DNA from: Anopheles merus
Taxonomy: Eukaryota > Arthropoda > Insecta > Diptera > Culicidae
Assembly (NCBI RefSeq): GCF_017562075.2
Contig: NC_054082.1
Span: 20,220,927-20,284,926 of the forward strand
Direction: 5' to 3'
Length of the DNA: 64,000 nucleotides
In this document: positions 24,003 to 35,735 of the stretch, piece after piece
How positions within the stretch are numbered: the stretch's first letter is position 1
How the letters are laid out: each line of letters starts with the position of its first letter
Program-made: the position numbers and the translations under genes
The notes under the pieces: model-generated
What the model saw: the letters and a program-made list of their open reading frames with translations, nothing else
What the model was told of the DNA's origin: nothing
Database searches by the model: none

Positions 24003-25400
24003 TTACTCACGTATGTGATGAAAAGTAATCAGCAAATGCTTGACTGATTTCAACATACCGGTGTACGATCTTCCGTTCAGAAGCATCATTGATGGAAGTC
24101 TGTTACTATCTCGTTTTTGTCGAGCAAAACTAAAAAACGTTCTTGGATCCCTTTTAAATCGGTTTTCTATTTTTCTTACGTAGTTGGCGTAGGCTCGGCG
24201 ATTAAATGTCTGGTACAGACGGGCAGCTTTAATAAATATTCTTCTGCTGACCTCGTTCTTATGTTGACGGAACATTTTTATGGAGTCTTTTTTTTGTTTT
24301 CTCAAGACTTTAACCGTGAGTTAGACCAGGGTGGCTTGGTTGGGGTCTGATAACGAGGGACAAACTGATCGTAAAGCTTGTAATTTTGTTTGTAAAACAA
24401 CAAAAATGTTTTGGTTGAGATCCGGGTCTCTGGTGATATGGCTCCAGTCAACGTGGTAAGAGCCGATGAGAGACCTATAAAATTCGTCTTTCGGAAGTTC
24501 CGACTCTGGATATTTGATGTATGTTGTGGTATGTAGTGTGGATTGATTCAGAAATATGCGGAGAGCAATCACCGGGTGGTAAGAGTCTGGTTGAATCCAA
24601 GGGTCAAGAACGAGCTCCAACTTTAATAAGTGGTAAGGAATCCCATCATCAGCCAAAATAAGTCCAGTATAGAACCATGAGGATTCATGTAGCAGTTTAG
24701 TTGGACAGTCCTGCATAGTGAGTTCATCGAGGAGAAATGAACAGGAAGGATTAATCCGGGATTCCGATGTATTTAAAACTGCAACATTTCGTTTGATGTG
24801 CTCCATACGAGCTGAGACTGATTGAAATCCCCCATAAGGATCATTGTATCATCAGTATGTTTATCCCGCACACACCGAAGAGTGGAGCATAAAGCATTTA
24901 TTGTGTGGGTGTCGTTGCAACGATCCGGTGCAAGGTAGATAGCACCAACTATAAGAGAATTCGTAGGGGTGCTCAGTTGAATCCACAGACTCTCAGTTAT
25001 GTTTGAGAGAGGAGTGCAAGGACTAGAGGCAATTTTTTTTTAACTGCAATAAGAACTCCCCCTCCTCTTGTCTTTGTACTATTAGTAGTGGAACGATCGG
25101 TACGGTAAACTGTGAAGCGGTTATCGTCAAAAAGCATCGTCGAGGAAATAGCATCGTCGAGCCATGTTTCAGTTAAAACTATAACGTCATATTCTGATTC
25201 ATAACTTGCTGCATATAAATCGGCTGTTTAGTACGTAGCCCACGCACATTTTGATAATATATCGAAAGTTCACTCAAGGGAGGCTGTGAGTGTGTGATCG
25301 TTGCGAGAGTGTCGGAGAGCGAAACAGTATGATGTTCGGTGTTCGGGTTGTTCTCTTCGGGTGTGAGAGTGTTCGGGACGATCTGTGATCTCATTATCAT
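24003..25400 (-). pseudogene. ORF2 N-terminal part: endonuclease and linker, frameshifted
   Basis: On the minus strand, YYQNVRGLRTK (about 25259-25227) opens an APE-type endonuclease. The next block, at about 25203-25025, reads DVIVLTETWLDD and then RGGGVLIAV in another frame. Frames at 24806-24321 (161 codons) and 24305-24003 (100 codons, with RRAYANYVRKIENRFKRDP and FFSFARQKR) form the usual linker between endonuclease and RT in such elements. At least three frame changes separate these pieces. Confidence 0.8.
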
Positions 25401-25596
25401 ATTGGTGAGTTGTATAGGGTATGTGGTGTAAAAAAATCGTTGTTTTTTTTATTGCGGAACTCAAATTCGGCGTATACGAAACCGCGGGGCCAAGTTGCAG
25501 GTGAAAGTGCTTTATTCTTAAGTGCATTTGGGAGACTGACCTTGAAGGAGATGAATCGAAGCGTTGCAGGATCACGATCACGAGGAAGTATTTTTT

Positions 25597-26370
25597 TTAC
25601 CGTACAATTTTTATTTCAAGGCGATTGGTAATAAAAGTTGTCATATCTTCTTCAGTAACGTGCGGTGCGATGTGAGTGACAAACATCCATACTCGTGGCT
25701 CAACATTTGGAACGAAGCCTTCAAACGATGAACTTGCATCAGTTGCTGCACCGGTAAGCAATGCGTTTCTATGATTAAAGGAATGATTAGCCGAAGCTGC
25801 ACTGTCAACACCGATTCTTCGTTGTGTTTGTTCGCGTGGTGAAGTAGATGAAAGAGTGTGAGTGATATTGCGTGTATGAGAACATCCAGGCAGCATTTCC
25901 GAAGAGCTCGTGGTGTTGTGAATAGTTTTGACTGGATGGACAGGCGTAGTGTTCAGTGTAGTAGTGGAAGCCAATCTTTCGTTGAACTGTGTAGTATTAG
26001 TGGCATGGTTCCTAGTGAGTGTGAGAGGATATTCGGAATAGTTTGTGCGTATTCGTAGATCAATCTCTGCAATCATTTCTCTCTTCAACTCATTTATTAG
26101 GTGAGATATTTCGTTCTTCATCTCACTAATCGTTTCGATGAGGCGGGGTGCCTTCTCACCAAGAACCAAGCCATTATCGGAGTTGTTGTTGGTGCACATA
26201 TTGCAAATCCAAACAATATTATTGCTATGAGAAACACTTTTTATGCTCGATTTTGGCATTTTCAGACACTTTGGATGGAAAGCCTGTTTGCACGAAGAGA
26301 TATTCAAGTTACCGCCACATATGATAACTGCTTCCTCGGTGTCCAGTGAGCAAATCCGGCAGTGAGTCAT
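25597..26370 (-). CDS. ORF1 of the CR1-like element, PHD-finger protein
   Basis: A 257-codon frame from an ATG at 26370. The N-terminus holds a C4-H-C3 set with PHD spacing: C4, C7, C18, C27, H32, C35, C56, C59, with a tryptophan at position 54, two residues before C56, as is typical of PHD fingers. After it come a helical segment rich in E, K and L (about 74-105), a long S/T/N-rich low-complexity region, and a C-terminal EPRVWMFVTHIAPHVTEED segment, which resembles the start of the small RNA-binding fold common in such ORF1 proteins. The frame runs to a stop at 25597; whether the C-terminus is native or cut by a shift is unclear. Function in the retrotransposon particle is inferred. Confidence 0.75.
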   Translation of the reverse strand: MTHCRICSLDTEEAVIICGGNLNISSCKQAFHPKCLKMPKSSIKSVSHSNNIVWICNMCTNNNSDNGLVLGEKAPRLIETISEMKNEISHLINELKREMIAEIDLRIRTNYSEYPLTLTRNHATNTTQFNERLASTTTLNTTPVHPVKTIHNTTSSSEMLPGCSHTRNITHTLSSTSPREQTQRRIGVDSAASANHSFNHRNALLTGAATDASSSFEGFVPNVEPRVWMFVTHIAPHVTEEDMTTFITNRLEIKIVR

Positions 26371-26595
26371 GGTGAATTGACGAGCAATAGCACGACGCAG
26401 AGCACGACGAAAACAGGAAATTATACCCGAAACAGACCGATTTTAATGCCACTAATCAAGTGTTACAGCATACTACTGCAGTTAATTCTCTACTTTCAGA
26501 GTCTTCAAACTAGTGATACTACAAGCGCGATCACAATAACGCAAAAATTATCTGATTTGTACGGAGCAAACATAAACACGACCGTTCACCGCAAA

Positions 26596-29500
26596 CGTCA
26601 ATTTGCGTTTCGCAATTTTCGCAAAACCTTCTGCGATTTTCGCAAAAACTTCTGCGATTTTCGCAAAAACTTCTGCGATTTTCGCAAAAACTTTTGCGAT
26701 TTTCTTCTGCGATTTTCGCAAAACCTTCTGCGATTTTCGCAAAAACTTCTGCGATTTTCGCAAAAACTTCTGCGATTTTCGCAAAAAGTTTTGCGATTTT
26801 CGCAAAAACTTCTGCGATTTTCGCAAAAACTTCTGCGATTTTCGCAAAAACTTCTGCGATTTTCGCAAAAACTTCTGCGATTTTCGCAAAAACTTCTGCG
26901 ATTTTCGCAAAAACATCTGCGATTTTCGCAAAAACATCTGCGATTTTCGCAAAAACTTCTGCGATTTTCGCAAAAACTTCTGCGATTTTCGCAAAAAGTT
27001 TTGCGATTTTCTTCTGCGATTTTCGCAAAACCTTCTGCGATTTTCGCAAAAACTTCTGCGATTTTCGCAAAAACTTCTGCGATTTTCGCAAAAACTGCTG
27101 CGATTTTCGCAAAAACTTCTGCGATTTTCGCAAAAACTTCTGCGATTTTCGCAAAAACTTCTGCGATTTTCGCAAATATTTCTGCGATTTTCGCAAAAAC
27201 TTCTGCGATTTTCGCAAACACTTCTGCGATTTTCGCAAAAACTTCTGCGATTTTCGCAAAAACTTCTGCGATTTTCGCAAAAACTTCTGCGATTTTCGCA
27301 AAAACTTCTGCGATTTTTGCAAAAACTTCTGCGATTTTCGCAAAAACTTCTGCGATTTTCGCAAAAACTGCTGCGATTTTCGCAAAAACTTCTGCGATTT
27401 TCGCAAAACCTTCTGCGATTTTCGCAAAAACTTCTGCGATTTTCGCAAACACTTCTGCGATTTTCGCAAAAACTTCTGCGATTTTCGCAAAAACTTCTGC
27501 GATTTCCGCAAAAAGTTTTGCGATTTTCGCAAAAACTTCTGCGATTTTCGCAAATATTTCTGCGATTTTCGCAAAAACTTCTGCGATTTTTGCAAAAACT
27601 TCTGCAATTTTCGCAAAAAGTTTTGCGATTTTCGCAAAAACTTCTGCGATTTTCGCAAAAACTTCTGCGATTTTCGCAAAAAGTTTTGCGATTTTCGCAA
27701 AAAAATTTGCGATTTTCGCAAAAACATCTGCGATTTTCGCAAAAATCTCTGCGATTTTCGCAAAAACTTCTGCGATTTTCGCAAAAACTTCTGCGATTTT
27801 CGCAAAAACTTCTGCGATTTTCGCAAAAACTTCTGCGATTTTCGCAAAAAGTTTTGCGATTTTCGCAAAAACTTCTGCGATTTTCGCAAAAACTTCTGCG
27901 ATTTTTGCAAAAACTTCTGCGATTTTCGCAAAAACTTCTGCGATTTTCGCAAAAACTGCTGCGATTTTCGCCAAAACTTCTGCGATTTTCGCAAAACCTT
28001 CTGCGATTTTCGCAAAAACTTCTGCGATTTTCGCAAACACTTCTGCGATTTTCGCAAAAACTTCTGCGATTTTCGCAAAAAGTTTTGCGATTTTCGCAAA
28101 AACTTCTGCGATTTTCGCAAATATTTCTGCGATTTTCGCAAAAACTTCTGCGATTTTTGCAAAAACTTCTGCAATTTTCGCAAAAAGTTTTGCGATTTTC
28201 GCAAAAACTTCTGCGATTTTCGCAAAAAACTTCTGCGATTTTCGCAAAAAGTTTTGCGATTTTCGCAAAAACTTCTGCGATTTTCGCAAAAACATCTGCG
28301 ATTTACGCAAAAACTTCTGCGATTTTCGCAAAAACTTCTGCGATTTTCGCAAAACCTTCTGCGATTTTCGCAAAAACTGCTGCGATTTTCGCAAAAACTT
28401 CTGCGATTTTCGAAAAACTTCTGCGATTTTCGCAAAAACTTCTGCGATTTTCGCAAAAACTTCTGCGATTTTCGCAAAACCTTCTGCAATTTTCGCAAAA
28501 ACTTCTGCGATTTTCGCAAAAACTTCTGCGATTTTCGAAAAAACTTCTGCGATTTTCGCAAAAACTTCAGCGATTTTCGCAAAAACATCTGCGATTTTCG
28601 CAAAAACTTCAGCAATTTTCGCAAAATATTCTGCGATTTTCGCAAAAACTTCTGCGATTTTCGCAAACACTTCTGCGATTTTCGCAAAAACTTCTGCGAT
28701 TTTCGCAAAAAGTTTTGCGATTTTCGCAAAAAATTCTGCGATTTTCGCAGAAGTTTTTGCGAAAATCGCAGAGATTTTTGCGATTTTCGCAAAAACTTCT
28801 GCGATTTTCGCAAAAACTTCTGCGATTTTCGCAAAAAGTTCTGCGATTTTCGCAAAAACTTCTGCGATTTTCGCAAAAACTTCTGCGATTTTTGCAAAAA
28901 CTTCTGCGATTTTCGAAAAAACTTCTGCGATTTTCGCAAAAACTTCTGCGATTTTCGCAAAAACTTCTGCGATTTTCGCAAAAACATCTGCGATTTTCGC
29001 AAAAACTTCAGCAATTTTCGCAAAATATTCTGCGATTTTCGCAAAAACTTCTGCGATTTTCGCAAACACTTCTGCGATTTTCGCAAAAACTTCTGCGATT
29101 TTCGCAAAAAGTTTTGCGATTTTCGCAAAAACTTCTGCGATTTTCGCAAATATTTCTGCGATTTTCGCAAAAACTTCTGCGATTTTCGCAAAAACTTCTG
29201 CGATTTTCGCAAACACTTCTGCGATTTTCGCAAAAACTTCTGCGATTTTCGCAAAAACTTCTGCGATTTTCGCAAAAACATCTGCGATTTTCGCAAAAAC
29301 TTCTGCGATTTTCGCAAAAACTTCTGCGATTTTCGCAAAAACTTTTGTGATTGTCGCAAAAAGTTTTGCGATTTTCGCAAAAACTTCTGCGATTTTCGCA
29401 AAAACTTCTGCGATTTTCGCAAAAAGTTTTACGATTTTTGCAAAAACTTCTGCGATTTTCGCAAAAACTTCTGCGATTTTCGCAAAAACTTCTGCGATTT

Positions 29501-32500
29501 TCGCAAAAAGTTTTGCGATTTTCGCAAAAACTTCTGCGATTTTCGCAAAAACTTCTGCGATTTTCGCAAAAACATCTGCGATTTACGCAAAAACTTCTGC
29601 GATTTTCGCAAAAACTTCTGCGATTTTCGCAAAACCTTCTGCGATTTTCGCAAAAACTGCTGCGATTTTCGCAAAAACTTCTGCGATTTTCGAAAAAACT
29701 TCTGCGATTTTCGCAAAAACTTCTGCGATTTTCGCAAAAACTTCTGAGATTTTCGCAAAACCTTCTGCGATTTTCGCAAAAACTGCTGCGATTTTCGCAA
29801 AAACTTCTGCGATTTTCGCAAAAACTTCTGCGATTTTCGCAAAAACTTCTGCGATTTTCGAAAAAACTGCTGCGATTTTCGCAAAAACTTCTGCGATTTT
29901 CGCAAAAACTTCTGCGATTTTCGAAAAAACTTCTGCGATTTTCGCAAAACCTTCTGCGATTTTCGCAAAAACTGCTGCGATTTTCACAAAAACTTCTGCG
30001 ATTTTCGAAAAAACTTCTGCGATTTTCGCAAAAACTTCTGCGATTTTCGCAAAATTTCTGCGATTTTCGCAAAAACTTCTGCGTTTTTTGCAAAAACTTC
30101 TGCGATTTTCGCAAAAACTTCTGCGATTTTCGCAAAAACTGCTGCGATTTTCGCAAAAACTTCAGCGATTTTCGCAAAAACTTCTGCAATTTTCGCAAAA
30201 ACTTCTGCGATTTTCGCAAAAACTTCTGCGATTTTCGAAAAAACTTCTGCGATTTTCGCAAAAACTTCAGCGATTTTCGCAAAAACTTCTGCAATTTTCG
30301 AAAAAACTTCTGCGATTTTCGCAAAAACTTCTGCGATTTTCGCAAAAACTTCTGCGATTTTCGCAAAAACTTCTGCGATTTTCGGAAAAAGTTTTGCGAT
30401 TTTCGCAAATATTTCTGCGATTTTCGCAAAAAGTTTTGCGATTTTCGCAAATATTTCTGCGATTTTCGCAAAAACTTCTGCGATTTTCGCAAAAACTTCT
30501 GCGATTTTCGCAAAAACTTCTGCAATTTTCGCAAAAATTTTTGCGATTTTCGCAAAAACATCTGCGATTTTCGCAATAACTTCTGCGATTTTCGCCAAAA
30601 CTTCTGCGATTTTCGCAAAAACTGCTGCGATTTTCGCAAAAACATCTGCGATTTTCGCAAAAACATCTGCGATTTTCGCAAAAACTTCTGCGATTTTCGC
30701 AAAAACTTCTGCGATTTTCGCAAAAACTTCTGCGATTTTCGCAAAAACTTTTACGATTTTCGCAAAAGCTTCTGCGATTTTTGCAAAAACTTCTGCGATT
30801 TTCGCAAAAACTTCTGCGATTTTCGCAAAAACTTCTGCGATTTTCGCAAAAACTTCTGCGATTTTCGCAAGAACTTCTGCGATTTTCGCAAAAACTTCTG
30901 CGATTTTCGCAAAAACTTCTGCGATTTTCGCAAAAACTTCTGCGATTTACGCAAACACTTCTGCAATTTTCTCAAAAACTTCTGCGATTTTCGTAAAAAC
31001 TTCTGCGATTTTCGCAAGAACTTCTACGATTTTCGCAAAAAGTTTTGCGATTTTCGCAAAACTTCTGCGATTTTCGCAAAAAGTTTTGCGATTTTCGCAA
31101 AAAATTTTGCGATTTTCGCAAAAACTTCTGCGATTTTCGCAAAAACTTCTGCGATTTTCGCAAAAACTGCTGCGATTTTTGCAAAAACTTCTGCGATTTT
31201 CGCAAAAACTTCTGCGATTTTCGCAAAATCTTCTGCGATTTTCGCAAAAACTTCTGCGATTTTCGCAAAAACTTCTGCGATTTTCGCAAAAACTTCTGCA
31301 ATTTTCGCAAAAACTTTTGCGATTTTCGCAAACACTTTTGCGATTTTTGCAAAAACTTCTGCGATTTTCGCAAAAACTTCTGCGATTTTTGCAAAAACTT
31401 CTGCGATTTTTGCAAAAACTTCTGCGATTTTCGCAAAAACTTCTGCGATTTTCGCAAAAACTTCTGCGATTTTCGCAAAAACTTCTGCGATTTTCGCAAA
31501 AACTTCTGCAATTTTCGCAAAAACTTCTGCGATTTTCGCAAAAACTTTTGCGATTTTCGCAAAAACTTCTGCGATTTTCGCAAAAACTTCTGCGATTTTC
31601 GCAAAAACATCTGCGATTTTCGCAAAAACTTCTGCGATTTTCGCAAAAACTTCTGCGATTTTCGCAAAAACTTTTGTGATTGTCGCAAAAAGTTTTGCGA
31701 TTTTCGCAAAAACTTCTGCGATTTTCGCAAAAACTTCTGCGATTTTCGCAAAAACATCTGCGATTTTCGCAAAAACTTCTGCGATTTTCGCAAAAACTTC
31801 TGCGATTTTCGCAAAAACTTTTGTGATTTTCGCAAAAAGTTTAGCGATTTTCGCAAAAACTTCTGCGATTTTCGCAAAAACTTCTGCGATTTTCGCAAAA
31901 AGTTTTACGATTTTTGCAAAAACTTCTGCGATTTTCGCAAAAACTTCTGCGATTTTCGCAAAAACTTCTGCGATTTTCGCAAAAACTTATGCGATTTTCG
32001 CAAAAACTTCTGCGATTTTCGCAAAAACTTCTGCGATTTTCGCAAAAACATCTGCGATTTACTCAAAAACTTCTGCGATTTTCGCAAAAACTTCTGCGAT
32101 TTTCGCAAAAACTTCTGCGATTTTCGCAAAAACTTCTGCGATTTTCGCAAAAACTTCTGCGATTTTCGCAAAAACTTCTGCGATTTTCGCAAAAACTTCT
32201 GCGATTTTCGCAAAAACTTCTGCGATTTACGCAAACACTTCTGCAATTTTCTCAAAAACTTTTGCGATTTTCGTAAAAACTTCTGCGATTTTCGCAAAAA
32301 CTTTTGTGATTGTCGCAAAAAGTTTTGCGATTTTCGCAAAAACTTCTGCGATTTTCGCAAAAACTTCTGCGATTTTCGCAAAAACATCTGCGATTTTCGC
32401 AAAAACTTCTGCGATTTTCGCAAAAACTTCTGCGTTTTTTGCAAAAACTTCTGCGATTTTCGCAAAAACTTCTGCGATTTTCGCAAAAACTGCTGCGATT

Positions 32501-35500
32501 TTCGCAAAAACTTCAGCGATTTTCGCAAAAACTTCTGCAATTTTCGCAAAAACTTCTGCGATTTTCGCAAAAACTTCTGCGATTTTCGAAAAAACTTCTG
32601 CGATTTTCGCAAAAACTTCAGCGATTTTCGCAAAAACTTCTGCAATTTTCGAAAAAACTTCTGCGATTTTCGCAAAAACTTCTGCGATTTTCGCAAAAAC
32701 TTCTGCGATTTTCGCAAAAACTTCTGCGATTTTCGGAAAAAGTTTTGCGATTTTCGCAAATATTTCTGCGATTTTCGCAAAAAGTTTTGCGATTTTCGCA
32801 AATATTTCTGCGATTTTCGCAAAAACTTCTGCGATTTTCGCAAAAACTTCTGCGATTTTCGCAAAAACTTCTGCAATTTTCGCAAAAATTTTTGCGATTT
32901 TCGCAAAAACATCTGCGATTTTCGCAATAAATTCTGCGATTTTCGCCAAAACTTCTGCGATTTTCGCAAAAACTGCTGCGATTTTCGCAAAAACATCTGC
33001 GATTTTCGCAAAAACATCTGCGATTTTCGCAAAAACTTCTGCGATTTTCGCAAAAACTTCTGCGATTTTCGCAAAAACTTCTGCGATTTTCGCAAAAACT
33101 TCTGCGATTTTCGCAAAAACTTCTGCGATTTACGCAAACACTTCTGCAATTTTCTCAAAAACTTCTGCGATTTTCGTAAAAACTTCTGCGATTTTCGCAA
33201 GAACTTCTACGATTTTCGCAAAAAGTTTTGCGATTTTCGCAAAACCTTCTGCGATTTTCGCAAAAAGTTTTGCGATTTTCGCAAAAAATTTTGCGATTTT
33301 CGCAAAAACTTCTGCGATTTTCGCAAAAACTTCTGCGATTTTCGCAAAAACTGCTGCGATTTTTGCAAAAACTTCTGCGATTTTCGCAAAAACTTCTGCG
33401 ATTTTCGCAAAATCTTCTGCGATTTTCGCAAAAACTTCTGCGATTTTCGCAAAAACTTCTGCGATTTTCGCAAAAACTTCTGCAATTTTCGCAAAAACTT
33501 TTGCGATTTTCGCAAACACTTTTGCGATTTTTGCAAAAACTTCTGCGATTTTCGCAAAAACTTCTGCGATTTTTGCAAAAACTTCTGCGATTTTTGCAAA
33601 AACTTCTGCGATTTTCGCAAAAACTTCTGCGATTTTCGCAAAAACTTCTGCGATTTTCGCAAAAACTTCTGCGATTTTCGCAAAAACTTCTGCAATTTTC
33701 GCAAAAACTTCTGCGATTTTCGCAAAAACTTTTGCGATTTTCGCAAAAACATCTGCGATTTTCGCAAAAACTTCTGCGATTTTCGCAAAAACATCTGCGA
33801 TTTTCGCAAAAACTTCTGCGATTTTCGCAAAAACTTCTGCGATTTTCGCAAAAACTTTTGTGATTGTCGCAAAAAGTTTTGCGATTTTCGCAAAAACTTC
33901 TGCGATTTTCGCAAAAACTTCTGCGATTTTCGCAAAAACATCTGCGATTTTCGCAAAAACTTCTGCGATTTTCGCAAAAACTTCTGCGATTTTCGCAAAA
34001 ACTTTTGTGATTTTCGCAAAAAGTTTAGCGATTTTCGCAAAAACTTCTGCGATTTTCGCAAAAACTTCTGCGATTTTCGCAAAAAGTTTTACGATTTTTG
34101 CAAAAACTTCTGCGATTTTCGCAAAAACTTCTGCGATTTTCGCAAAAACTTCTGCGATTTTCGCAAAAACTTATGCGATTTTCGCAAAAACTTCTGCGAT
34201 TTTCGCAAAAACTTCTGCGATTTTCGCAAAAACATCTGCGATTTACTCAAAAACTTCTACGATTTTCGCAAAAACTTCTGCGATTTTCGCAAAAACTTCT
34301 GCGATTTTCGCAAAAACTTCTGCGATTTTCGCAAAAACTTCTGCGATTTTCGCAAAAACTTCTGCAATTTTCGCAAAAAGTTTTGCGATTTTCGCAAAAA
34401 CTTCTGCGATTTTCGCAAAAACTTCTGCGATTTACGCAAACACTTCTGCAATTTTCTCAAAAACTTTTGCGATTTTCGTAAAAACTTCTGCGATTTTCGC
34501 AAGAACTTCTACGATTTTCGCAAAAAGTTTTGCGATTTTCGCAAAACCTTCTGCGATTTTCGCAAAAAGTTTTGCGATTTTCGCAAAAATTTTTGCGATT
34601 TTCGCAAAAACTTCTGCGATTTTCGCAAAAACTTCTGCGATTTTCGCAAAAACTTCTGCGATTTTCGCAAAACCTTCTGCGATTTTCGCAAAAACTTCTG
34701 CGATTTTCGCAAAAACTTCTGCGATTTTCGCAAAAACTTCTGCGATTTTCGCAAAAATTTCTGCAATTTTCGCAAAAACTTCTGCGATTTTCGCAAAAAC
34801 TTCTGCGATTTTCGCAAAAACTTCTGCGATTTTCGCAAAAACTTCTGCGATTTTCGCAAAAAGTTTTGCGATTTTCGCAAAAACTTCTGCGATTTTCGCA
34901 AAAAGTTTTGCGATTTTCGCAAATATTTCTGCGATTTTCGCAAAAACTTCTGCGATTTTCGCAAAAACTTCTGCGATTTTCGCAAAAACTTCTGTGATTT
35001 TCGCAAAAATTTTTGCGATTTTCGCAAAAACATCTGCGATTTTCGCAATAACTTCTGCGATTTTCGCCAAAACTTCTGCGATTTTCGCAAAAATTTTTGC
35101 GATTTTCGCAAAAACATCTGCGATTTTCGCAAAAACATCTGCGATTTTCGCAAAAACTTCTGCGATTTTCGCAAAAACTTCTGCGATTTTCGCAAAAACT
35201 TCTGCGATTTTCGCAAAAACTTTTACGATTGTCGCAAAAGCTTCTGCGATTTTCGCAAAAAGTTTTGCGATTTTCGCAAGAACTTCTGCGATTTTCGCAA
35301 ACACTTCTGCGATTTTCGCAAAAACTTCTGCGATTTTCGCAAAAACTTCTGCGATTTACGCAAACACTTCTGCAATTTTCTCAAAAACTTCTGCGATTTT
35401 CGTAAAAACTTCTGCGATTTTCGCAAGAACTTCTACGATTTTCGCAAAAAGTTTTGCGATTTTCGCAAAACCTTCTGCGATTTTCGCAAAAAGTTTTGCG

Positions 35501-35735
35501 ATTTTCGCAAAATTTTTTGCGATTTTCGCAAAAACTTCTGCGATTTTCGCAAAAACTTCTGCGATTTTCGCAAAAACTTCTGCAATTTTCGCAAAAACTT
35601 CTGCGATTTTCGCGAAAACTTCTGCGATTTTCGCTTAAAGGTTGACGATTTTCGCAAAAACTTCTGCGATTTTCGCAAAAACTTCTGCGATTGTCGCAAA
35701 CACATTTGCGATTGTCGTAGAAACTTCTGTCAGTT
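26596..35735. repeat. 21-bp satellite array 2 (about 435 monomers)
   Basis: Same monomer and orientation as array 1. Type A linkers dominate; other variants include TTTTTGC for TTTTCGC, TCGAAAAAAC, AAACATC, CAAATATTTC and GATTGTCGC. Marker variants recur at spacings that are exact or near multiples of 21. ACTTCTACGATTTTC (start of ACGA) is at 31026, 33209, 34511 and 35435, giving gaps of 2183, 1302 and 924. TCGCAATAA is at 30571, 32922 and 35043, giving gaps of 2351 and 2121. These are higher-order duplications of about 44-112 monomers. One inverted monomer lies at 28748-28773. The last monomers (35636-35735) are degenerate (TTAAAGG, GATTGTCGTAG), marking the array edge. Confidence 0.97.
28748..28773. 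repeat. Single inverted satellite monomer
   Basis: The sequence here reads AAGTTTTTGCGAAAATCGCA, the reverse complement of the array consensus, between normally oriented monomers. It is the only inverted unit I noticed in about 20 kb of satellite. Confidence 0.9.

Larger units (their letters stand above)
22264..26595 (-). mobile_element. Degraded CR1-like non-LTR retrotransposon
   Basis: A minus-strand element of about 4.3 kb between the two satellite arrays. In order, its 5' end (about 26595), an ORF1 with a PHD-type finger, an apurinic-type endonuclease, a linker and a reverse transcriptase can be read in several frames. A PHD finger in ORF1 is known for CR1-like elements, which supports the clade. 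ORF2 is broken by multiple frameshifts. The 5' junction is at about 26585-26600, where satellite-like sequence starts with degenerate monomers. The 3' junction is lost in or near the gap. No target-site duplication can be checked. The region 22264-23027 would be the RT C-terminus and 3' UTR, and I see no other feature in it. Confidence 0.85.

Noticed and set aside
10497..35735. CRISPR array
   Set aside because: Repeats are contiguous with no unique spacers, the sequence is eukaryotic, and there are no cas genes.
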